Program-made: the position numbers and the translations under genes
Notes under the pieces: model-generated
Told to the model about the DNA's origin: nothing
Databases searched by the model: none
The model's input: only the letters and a program-made list of their open reading frames with translations
Source of the DNA: JBHOQX01 sp042408595
Lineage (GTDB): Bacteria > Chloroflexota > Chloroflexia > Chloroflexales > Roseiflexaceae
Direction: 5' to 3'
DNA: 22,552 bases
Assembly (NCBI GenBank): GCA_042408595.1
Contig: JBHOQX010000123.1
Span: forward strand, 1-22,552
Shown: piece by piece, positions 14,769 through 21,093 of the stretch
Position numbering within the stretch: the stretch's first letter is position 1
How the letters are laid out: each line of letters starts with the position of its first letter

Positions 14769-15536
14769 TCAAAACATCACCGCCCCACCGTCCACGTTGA
14801 TCGCCTGCCCGGTGATCCCGCGCGCCGCGTCCGTCGCCAGGTAGACCGCCAGCGCCGCGACCTCGTCCGCCGTGATCAGGCGGCGCTGCGGGTTCTGGCC
14901 CTCGAGGAAGGCCCGCGCCGCCTCGGCGGTCATGCCGGTGCGGGCGACCATGGTCGCCACGGTCGCGTCGGTCATGGGGGTGTCGGCGTAGCCGGGGCAG
15001 ATCGCGTTGACCGTCACGCCGCTCGGGGCCAGTTCGACCGCCAGGGCGCGCGTCAGGCCGAGCGCGCCGTGCTTGGAGGCGGCGTAGGCGGCGATGTAGC
15101 GCGCGCCGACCTTGGCAGCGATCGAGGCGATCACCATGATCCGGCCCCAGCCTTGGGCCGCCATCTCGCCGGCGAACTCGCGCGATACCAGGAAGACGCT
15201 CGTCAGATTGGCGGCGATGGTCCGGTGCCACAGGTCGTCCGGGTGGTTCACGAACTTGTGGCTTGCCGCCATGCCGGCGTTGTTCACCAGCACGTCCAGC
15301 CCGCCCCAGCGCTCGCGCACCGCTGCGCCGAGGGCCGCGACCTGCGCCGCGTCGGTCACGTCGCACGGCAGGGCGAAGCCGCCGCCCGGCGCGACGTCCG
15401 CCGCCACGGCGTCCAGGTCGGCCGAGGGGCGCGCGCTGGCCACGACCCGTGCCCCGGCCCCGGCGAAGGCCAGCGCGATCGCCCGGCCGATGCCGCGGCT
15501 CGCCCCGGTGACCAGCACGCGCTTCCCGTCGAGCAT
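14769..15536 (-). CDS. short-chain dehydrogenase/reductase, first gene of the leftward operon
   Basis: A 255-residue classical SDR with TGASRGIG (10-17), NNAG (85-88), Ser138, Tyr151 and Lys155 (YAASK), and a C-terminal GITGQAINVDGGAVMF. ASARPS after beta-2 fits NADP(H) binding better than NAD, although that is only a tendency. The family oxidises or reduces hydroxyl/keto groups. In this operon it could act on the ring ketone or on a 3-hydroxyacyl-CoA. It is distinct from the type II 3-hydroxyacyl-CoA dehydrogenase at 5440. The ATG at 15536 begins the fold directly. A near-consensus promoter lies about 60 bases upstream, making this the first of seven leftward genes. Confidence 0.93.
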   Translation of the reverse strand: MLDGKRVLVTGASRGIGRAIALAFAGAGARVVASARPSADLDAVAADVAPGGGFALPCDVTDAAQVAALGAAVRERWGGLDVLVNNAGMAASHKFVNHPDDLWHRTIAANLTSVFLVSREFAGEMAAQGWGRIMVIASIAAKVGARYIAAYAASKHGALGLTRALAVELAPSGVTVNAICPGYADTPMTDATVATMVARTGMTAEAARAFLEGQNPQRRLITADEVAALAVYLATDAARGITGQAINVDGGAVMF

Positions 15537-15582
15537 CCTGCGCCTGCCTTCACAAAGTATGCAAAATTGGAACTGCCGGAGT

Positions 15583-15600
15583 GTATATGTGTCATTATAC
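15583..15600. promoter_or_regulatory. dyad operator candidate at the SDR-operon promoter
   Basis: GTATA (15583-15587) and TATAC (15596-15600) form an inverted repeat with an 8-base spacer that covers the -10 box of the leftward promoter. The same 5-8-5 geometry, with different bases, lies on the -10 box of the divergent promoter. The overlap suggests repressor control, but the arms are short and AT-rich. Confidence 0.35.
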
Positions 15601-15621
15601 GGCGCGAGGCGCGAAAGTCAA
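15594..15621 (-). promoter_or_regulatory. sigma-70-type promoter of the leftward operon
   Basis: On the minus strand, TTGACT (15616-15621) and a perfect TATAAT (15594-15599) are 16 bases apart. Transcription would start about 50 bases before the SDR ATG. The 313-base gap between SDR and the monooxygenase contains this promoter, the rightward promoter, their dyads and a repeat-like GCGTTTCGGGCAGCC at 15725; no gene was seen in it. Confidence 0.7.
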
Positions 15622-15749
15622 GCTCTGCCGGGGGCCGGAGGTCAGGGATCAGGGATTCGGAGCCTTCCACGATTCCTATGTTCCGCCGTGCGGCCGGGTC
15701 TGGGACCGCAGGCGCGCGCCGGAAGCGTTTCGGGCAGCCCTCTTCTGCC

Positions 15750-15778
15750 TTGACACACGCCTTTGCGCGAAGTATAGT
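15750..15778 (+). promoter_or_regulatory. sigma-70-type promoter of the monooxygenase/reductase gene
   Basis: A perfect TTGACA (15750-15755) is followed after exactly 17 bases by TATAGT (15773-15778). The start would be near 15785, leaving a leader of about 65 bases with a GCGCGCCGGCC...GGCGC-type stem potential before the AAGGAG ribosome site. Confidence 0.75.
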
Positions 15779-15784
15779 GTTCGC
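15767..15784. promoter_or_regulatory. dyad operator candidate at the monooxygenase promoter
   Basis: GCGAA (15767-15771) and TTCGC (15780-15784) form an inverted repeat around an 8-base centre that includes the -10 box. A repressor bound here would block RNA polymerase; PaaX is the only candidate aromatic-pathway regulator in the window. Confidence 0.4.
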
Positions 15785-15849
15785 AGAGCAGACGGTCGTT
15801 TGCGTTCCGCGCTCTATTCGCGCGCCGGCCCTGGCGCAAGGAGCCAGCG

Positions 15850-18165
15850 GTGAAGATCGCGATCATCGGCGGCGGGCCGGGCGGGCTGTATTTCGCCCTG
15901 CTGGCGAAGAAGACCTGGCCGGACTACGAGGTTACGCTCTACGAGCGCAACCGCCCGGACGATACCTTCGGCTTCGGCGTGGTCTTCTCCGATGAGACCC
16001 TCGGCATCTTCCGCGACTACGACCGCGAGTCGTATGAGCTGATCCGGCGCACCTTCGCGTATTGGGACGATATCGACATCCACTACCAGGGACAGGTGCT
16101 GCGCTGCGGCGGCAACGGCTTTGCCGGCTGCTCGCGCCGCAGCCTGCTCATGCTGCTCCAGGCCCGCTGCCGCGAGCTGGGTGTGGCGCTGCGCTTCCAG
16201 CACGAAGTGAGCGACCCGGCCTCTCTCGCCGACTGCGACCTGATCGTCGCCGCCGATGGCATCAACAGCGCGATCCGCGAGCGCTACCGCGACCATTTCG
16301 GCACAGAGGTCGAGCTGCGGCGCAACAAATTCTGCTGGATGGGCTCCACGCGCCCGCTCGACGCGTTCTCCTACTTCTTCCGCGAAACACGGCATGGGAT
16401 CGTCGTCGCGCACTGCTATCAGTACGAGCCGGGGCGAAGCACGTGGGTGATCGAGATGGGGCCGGAGACCTGGGCGGCGTTCGGCTTCAGCGACATGACC
16501 GAGGCCGAGTCGGCTCGGACGCTCGAGCGGGTCTTCGCCGACGAACTCGCCGGGCATCCGCTGCTCACCAACCGCTCGATCTGGCGTAATTTCCCGACCA
16601 TCCGCAACGCGCGCTGGGTGAAGGACAACCTCGTGCTGATCGGCGATGCCAAGGCCAGCGCCCATTATTCGATCGGCTCCGGTACCAAGCTGGCGATGGA
16701 AGACGCCATCGCCCTGTTCGAGGCGCTCCGGGCGCACGACTCGGCGCCTGCTGCGCTGGCCGCCTTCGAGCGCGACCGGCGCGAGGAGGTCGAGAAGACG
16801 CAGCATGCGGCGAACGTGTCGCTGGCCTGGTTCGAGCACCTGGACCGCTACTGGGGCATGGCTCCGGAGCAGTTCGCCTTCGGGTTGATGTCGCGCTCGA
16901 AGCAGATCACCTATGAGAATCTCGGCCTGCGCGACGCCGCCTTCGTCGCGATGGTCGAGCGCTGGTTCCTCGGCGAGCAGCGGCGGCGCGGCTTCGACCT
17001 GCCGGATGGCACCGCCCCGATGTTCACGCCCTTCTGCCTGCGCGAGCTGCGGGTCGAGAACCGGGTGGTCGTCTCGCCGATGGCGCAGTACTCGGCGGTG
17101 GACGGCATGCCGAACGACTGGCATTTCGTCCACTACGGCAGCCGGGCGGTCGGCGGGGCGGGGCTGCTGTTCACTGAGATGACCTGCACCGCGCCGGACG
17201 CGCGCATCTCGCCAGGGTGCACCGGGCTGTGGAACGAGGCGCAGCGCGATGCCTGGGCGCGGATCGTTGAGTTTGTCCACACCCACAGCCGGGCGAAGAT
17301 CGTGATGCAGCTCGGGCACGCCGGGCGCAAGGGCTCGACGCAGCGCGGCTGGGAGGACGAGAACCGCCCGCTGCCCGAGGGCAACTGGCCGATCTACTCG
17401 GCCTCGCCCATCCCGTACTACCCCGAGAGCCAGGTGCCGATCGAACTCAGCCGGGCCGACATGGAGCGGGTGATCGCCGATTTCGTGCGCGCCGCGCGCT
17501 ATGCGGAGCAGGCCGGCTTCGATATGCTCGAGGTGCACATGGCGCACGGCTACCTGCTCGCCAGCTTCATCTCGCCGCTGACCAACCGGCGCACCGACGA
17601 GTACGGCGGGTCGATCGCCAACCGCATGCGCTTCCCGCTCGAACTCTTCCGCGCGGTGCGGGCGGCCTGGCCGGCGCACAAGCCGATGTCGGTCCGCATC
17701 TCCGGCACGGACTGGCGGCCCGACGGTCTCTCGGAGGACGACCTGATCGCGCTGGCGGTGATGCTGCGCGCAGCCGGTGCGGACCTGATCGACGTGTCGG
17801 CGGGGCAGACGGTGCCGGAGCAGCGCCCGGTCTACGGGCGCATGTTCCAGACGCACCTGGCGGATGCGGTGCGCAACGAGGCCGGGATCGCGACGATGGC
17901 GGTGGGGGCGATCACCTCCGCCGACCAGGTGAACACTATCCTGCTGCAGGGCCGGGCCGACCTGGTGGCGCTGGCGCGGCCGCACCTGACAGATCCGTAC
18001 TTCACGTTGCGGGCGGCGGCATGGTACGGCGAGCGGCGGCAGCACTGGCCGAACCAGTATCTTCCCGGCCGTGACCAGCTCTACCGGCTGGCCGCGCGCG
18101 AGCGGGCGGAGTGGCGCGAGACGCGGCTGCGGCTCAAGCCGCCGAGCCACAAGGTGCGGGAGTGA
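15850..18165 (+). CDS. 2-aminobenzoyl-CoA (or salicylyl-CoA) monooxygenase/reductase fusion
   Basis: A 771-residue two-domain flavoprotein. Residues 1 to about 385 are a group A FAD monooxygenase: IIGGGPGG near the start, AADG at 134-137, and IGDAKASAHYSIGSGTKLAMEDA with Gly265-Asp266. From Met391 an old-yellow-enzyme FMN domain follows: VVVSPMAQYS (Ala412 where YqjM-type enzymes have Cys), QLGHAGRKGS, and VHMAHGYLLASFISPLTNRRTDEYGGS with the substrate-binding His563 and His566. This architecture defines 2-aminobenzoyl-CoA monooxygenase/reductase (Azoarcus evansii), which hydroxylates and then reduces the ring using O2 and NAD(P)H, and the related salicylyl-CoA 5-hydroxylases. Translation starts at a GTG with AAGGAG 6 bases upstream. 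It is divergent from the ligase/crotonase operon. Tryptophan dioxygenase nearby favours the amino substrate. Confidence 0.95.
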   Translation: MKIAIIGGGPGGLYFALLAKKTWPDYEVTLYERNRPDDTFGFGVVFSDETLGIFRDYDRESYELIRRTFAYWDDIDIHYQGQVLRCGGNGFAGCSRRSLLMLLQARCRELGVALRFQHEVSDPASLADCDLIVAADGINSAIRERYRDHFGTEVELRRNKFCWMGSTRPLDAFSYFFRETRHGIVVAHCYQYEPGRSTWVIEMGPETWAAFGFSDMTEAESARTLERVFADELAGHPLLTNRSIWRNFPTIRNARWVKDNLVLIGDAKASAHYSIGSGTKLAMEDAIALFEALRAHDSAPAALAAFERDRREEVEKTQHAANVSLAWFEHLDRYWGMAPEQFAFGLMSRSKQITYENLGLRDAAFVAMVERWFLGEQRRRGFDLPDGTAPMFTPFCLRELRVENRVVVSPMAQYSAVDGMPNDWHFVHYGSRAVGGAGLLFTEMTCTAPDARISPGCTGLWNEAQRDAWARIVEFVHTHSRAKIVMQLGHAGRKGSTQRGWEDENRPLPEGNWPIYSASPIPYYPESQVPIELSRADMERVIADFVRAARYAEQAGFDMLEVHMAHGYLLASFISPLTNRRTDEYGGSIANRMRFPLELFRAVRAAWPAHKPMSVRISGTDWRPDGLSEDDLIALAVMLRAAGADLIDVSAGQTVPEQRPVYGRMFQTHLADAVRNEAGIATMAVGAITSADQVNTILLQGRADLVALARPHLTDPYFTLRAAAWYGERRQHWPNQYLPGRDQLYRLAARERAEWRETRLRLKPPSHKVRE

Positions 18166-18306
18166 GGGCGGGGCGATACCGTGAGGAGATCCGGCCGCGC
18201 GGAGGCATGGGCCGGCGATCCAAATCCGTTCAGTCAACCGGATCTCTATGGCGCATGTCGTATCGGTAGGCCGCAGTTTCTAGAGCGATCCTACGAGCCT
18301 TGTCGT

Positions 18307-18372
18307 GCCGCCTTCAGACGTCGCTCTGTGAGATAGCAAACCCGCGCGATAGCGTGCGCCGCCTTCAGGCGG
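18307..18372. repeat. repeated GCCGCCTTCAG with hairpin after the monooxygenase gene
   Basis: GCCGCCTTCAG occurs at 18307-18317 and again at 18358-18368. The second copy extends into a perfect CCGCC-TTCA-GGCGG hairpin (18359-18372). The stretch lies in the 256-base gap between the two convergent genes, where I see no gene. It may be a dispersed palindromic repeat or part of a bidirectional termination zone. Confidence 0.5.
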
Positions 18373-18398
18373 ACGGCTGTGCCCTGCCAGGTATGGCG

Positions 18399-18446
18399 AG
18401 TGCGGCTGCTGGCCGCGGCGCTCATGTGTTCCGCAGCAGCCGCACT
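18399..18446. terminator. stem-loop at the end of the ATPase gene
   Basis: AGTGCGGCTGCTG (18399-18411) pairs perfectly with CAGCAGCCGCACT (18434-18446) across a 22-base loop. The ATPase stop codon (18422-18424) lies in the loop, and the right arm encodes its last residues. There is no T-tract. It probably protects the end of the message or terminates transcription for the convergent pair. Confidence 0.45.
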
Positions 18447-20503
18447 GAATTGGCGAGGATGCCGAGATCGGGAAGCGATTGCGCGGCGGCGGCAAGCGCT
18501 GGCGGCAAGATGCCAAGCGCCGCTAACGTCAGTCCGGCAGCGTTGTACACCACTGTAAACGCGAGGTTCGTTTTCACGACACCCATCGTGCGGCGCGCGC
18601 GGCGGATCGCTTCCGGCACGAGCGCCCAATCGGTGCGCATCAGCACAATGTGAGCGGCTTCCATAGCGATGTCGGCGCCCACCTCGCCCATTGCGATGCC
18701 GACGTCGGATTGCGCCAATGCGGGGGCGTCATTGACGCCATCCCCGACCATGACCACCGTGTGCCCGCTGGCCTGATAGGCTTTCACGATGTCGATCTTG
18801 TGTTCGGGCAGCAGGTTCGCCCGATATCGCACCCCGAGGTGTTCGGCGAGCGCGGCGGCGGTGCGTTCATTGTCCCCCGTCAACAATTCGACATGCCTGA
18901 TGCCGAGCGCGCGCAGTTCCGCGATCGCGGGAGGAACTTCGGGGCGCAGGGTGTCGGCCACGGCGATGACCCCTGCGAGTTCACCGTCGCGTGCAACGAA
19001 TAGCAGCGTTTTCCCCTGCGCTTCCAGTGTCTGGGCGATCGGCGCGGACGCCGCCGCAGGAACCAGTCGGCGGCTGCCGACGGCCACAGCCCTGCCGTCC
19101 AGGTGTGCGCGCACGCCCATGCCGGGGATGGCTTCAAAGGTCTGCGGCTCGGCCGGCAGCAGGTTGTGCGTACGGGCGGCGGCGCGCACGGCTTCGGCGA
19201 GCGGATGCTCGGAGTAGCGTTCCGCCGAAGCCGCAAGCGAGAGCACTTCCGAAGCGGTCACACCGTTGAATGGAACAACGTCCGTGATGCGCGGCTGGCC
19301 CAGCGTCAGGGTGCCGGTCTTGTCCACCAGCACGACATCGGCGCGCGCCAACACCTCCAGGTATTTACCGCCTTTGATCAGCAAACCGCGCTTTGCGCTC
19401 GCGCCGATCGACGCCAGCATCGCAACCGGGGTCGCCAGTGCAAACGAGCATGAACACGCCACGACGAGCACGGCGGCGGCGGCGAGCGGGTTGCGGCCGA
19501 TGGCAAACGTCAGCGCGGCGACCCCAGCGACGATCGGCAGGTAATAGGCGCTGAACCGGTCAGCCAGGCGTTGCACGTCGGCCCGATGCGCCTCCGCCTC
19601 CTCGACCATGGCGATCGCGCGCCCGAAGGTTGTGTCCGCACCGACGCGCAGCGTGTTCACGCGCAGCGCGCCCGATGTCACGATGGTGGCGGCGAACACG
19701 CGCGCGCCACTGGCCACATCAACGGGCATGGATTCTCCCGTGATCGCTGCCTGGTCAATCGTAGCGTCGCCACCGATCACCTCGCCATCGACGGGGATCT
19801 TCTCGCCAGGGCGAACGATGACGATCTCGCCGACGTTCACGTCGGCCGCTGGCACTTCGATCTCCGCGCCCTCGCGTTCCACGCGCGCCGTTTGCGGCGC
19901 ACGCGCCGTCAATTCCTGCACGGCCCGGCGGGCGCTGTCGGTGGTGAGACGTTCCAGGTAGTCGCCAACGCGCATAAAGACCACCACGATCGCGGCCGCC
20001 ACCCAATCACCGACCGCTAACGCCGCGACCGCCCCAAGGGTCATCAGGGCATGCGATGTGATGCGCCCTTTGAGGGCCGCGCGCGCGACATTGCCGAACA
20101 CCGGCAGGCCGCCCGCGACGACGACCGCAGCGCCGATGGGATAAGGAACGACGGCATCGAGCTGCTCGAACATACCGAACAACTCGCCGATGATGACAAT
20201 AAAGAAGACGACACCGAACACGACCGCTAGGATCGCCGTCATCCGGCGATGAAGACTGCTCGTTTGCGGAACAGGCGACGTGGAAAGGTCGGGCACTGCA
20301 TAGCCCGCACGCTCGACGGCGTGGCGGATAGCGGGCAGCCCGCCACGTGCGGGGTCAAGGCGAACGATCGCCTTTTCGGAGGACAGCAAGACATCGACCG
20401 ACTCGACACCGGGCACGTTCGCGATGGCGTGGCGAACGTGCCGGGCGCATTCGGTGCAGTCCATGCCCTTGATGGGCACTTCAAGGGTGTGCAGGTGCGC
20501 CAT
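18422..20503 (-). CDS. P1B-type heavy-metal-exporting ATPase with CSC motif
   Basis: A 693-residue membrane ATPase that pumps soft metal ions out of the cytoplasm. An N-terminal HMA domain carries GMDCTECARHV (Cys16, Cys19). Then come a hydrophobic TM block, the actuator motif TGES, the TM metal motif CSC (Cys350, Ser351, Cys352, before FALATP) instead of the usual CPC, the phosphorylation site DKTGTLT (Asp394), the SEHPLA nucleotide motif, TGDN and MVGDGVNDAPAL. The last helix has QSLPDLGILANSVRLL with Asp679, recalling the metal-binding Asp of Zn/Cd/Pb pumps. It starts at 20503, where GGAG precedes the ATG by 7 bases, and overlaps the end of the sensor gene by 23 bases, so the two are translationally linked. 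Zn, Cd or Pb is the likely cargo. Base composition is less GC-rich than in the catabolic genes, hinting at separate acquisition. Confidence 0.93.
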   Translation of the reverse strand: MAHLHTLEVPIKGMDCTECARHVRHAIANVPGVESVDVLLSSEKAIVRLDPARGGLPAIRHAVERAGYAVPDLSTSPVPQTSSLHRRMTAILAVVFGVVFFIVIIGELFGMFEQLDAVVPYPIGAAVVVAGGLPVFGNVARAALKGRITSHALMTLGAVAALAVGDWVAAAIVVVFMRVGDYLERLTTDSARRAVQELTARAPQTARVEREGAEIEVPAADVNVGEIVIVRPGEKIPVDGEVIGGDATIDQAAITGESMPVDVASGARVFAATIVTSGALRVNTLRVGADTTFGRAIAMVEEAEAHRADVQRLADRFSAYYLPIVAGVAALTFAIGRNPLAAAAVLVVACSCSFALATPVAMLASIGASAKRGLLIKGGKYLEVLARADVVLVDKTGTLTLGQPRITDVVPFNGVTASEVLSLAASAERYSEHPLAEAVRAAARTHNLLPAEPQTFEAIPGMGVRAHLDGRAVAVGSRRLVPAAASAPIAQTLEAQGKTLLFVARDGELAGVIAVADTLRPEVPPAIAELRALGIRHVELLTGDNERTAAALAEHLGVRYRANLLPEHKIDIVKAYQASGHTVVMVGDGVNDAPALAQSDVGIAMGEVGADIAMEAAHIVLMRTDWALVPEAIRRARRTMGVVKTNLAFTVVYNAAGLTLAALGILPPALAAAAQSLPDLGILANSVRLLRNT

Positions 20504-20843
20504 CGTCGGACTCCACCGGGTGGTAGCGGGTGCATTCGTATACGCCTTTGGCGACATCGGCGAGCAGTTCATCTGCCAGGCGCAGCAGCCGACCGACTCG
20601 TGCGTCGCTCAAGGCATAGCGCACAAACCGCCCTTGTTGCTGCGCCGTGACCAGCCCGCAATCGCGCAGGCATCCGAGGTGATTCGATACGTTGGACTGG
20701 CTTAACGCAGTGGCCCGCACGATCTCGTTTACCGTGAGCGCGCCAGTGCGCAGGGCATCCAGGATGGAAAGGCGCGAGGGGTCGGCGAAGCCGCGAAAGA
20801 GTTTGGCGCGGAGGGCGATGGCCGTGGGGTGCGTGGTGAGCAT
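20481..20843 (-). CDS. ArsR/SmtB-family metal sensor, CmtR-like
   Basis: A 120-residue winged-helix repressor. ADPSRLSILDAL, LTVNEIVRATALSQSNVSNHLGCLRDCGLV (recognition helix) and GRFVRYALSD are classic ArsR-family blocks. Metal residues are informative: Cys58 and Cys62 in the alpha-4 segment GCLRDCGLV and Cys104 near the C-terminus closely match the Cys57/Cys61/Cys102 site of Mycobacterium CmtR, a Cd(II)/Pb(II) sensor. The alpha-5 Asp/His site of SmtB-type zinc sensors is not evident. The ATG at 20843 follows a well-formed promoter/operator, and the ATPase start lies inside the end of this gene. It should repress both genes until Cd or Pb binds. Confidence 0.93.
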   Translation of the reverse strand: MLTTHPTAIALRAKLFRGFADPSRLSILDALRTGALTVNEIVRATALSQSNVSNHLGCLRDCGLVTAQQQGRFVRYALSDARVGRLLRLADELLADVAKGVYECTRYHPVESDDGAPAHP

Positions 20844-20864
20844 GGCGGCACCATAGGAATATTC

Positions 20865-20911
20865 ATATCACCATATACTGATATAATATATAAAAAACGG
20901 AACACCGTCAA
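20865..20911 (-). promoter_or_regulatory. promoter and operator of the metal-resistance operon
   Basis: On the minus strand, TTGACG (20906-20911) and TATTAT (20883-20888) are 17 bases apart. A perfect inverted repeat ATATCA-N8-TGATAT (20865-20884) abuts and overlaps the -10 box, just where an ArsR-type repressor would block initiation. The AT-rich block stands out from its surroundings. The next 182 bases (20912-21093) show no gene or clear signal. Confidence 0.75.
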
Positions 20912-21093
20912 GCTGCCACTCGCCGTTCATCACCGAGGTATATCCTTTCTACCGCTGGCACGCACAGGAGAGCAGCGCAGCAACCATCACTGTAACGCTG
21001 AGACAAAAGAGAGGCAGTTGTACGAGGTTATGAACTGCAGCCCAACGCTCCGGTGCAGCAGCGCGCCGTTGCAACCGGCGGTAGACCCTCCTT

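Noticed and set aside
15850..18165. Simple salicylate hydroxylase annotation
   Set aside because: The C-terminal old-yellow-enzyme domain and CoA-pathway neighbours show that this is the CoA-thioester monooxygenase/reductase type.
15814..18237. An 807-codon open frame on the minus strand opposite the monooxygenase/reductase gene
   Set aside because: It is antisense to a gene with clear flavin motifs, its translation is Arg/His-rich low-complexity typical of GC-rich shadows, and no family motif is visible.
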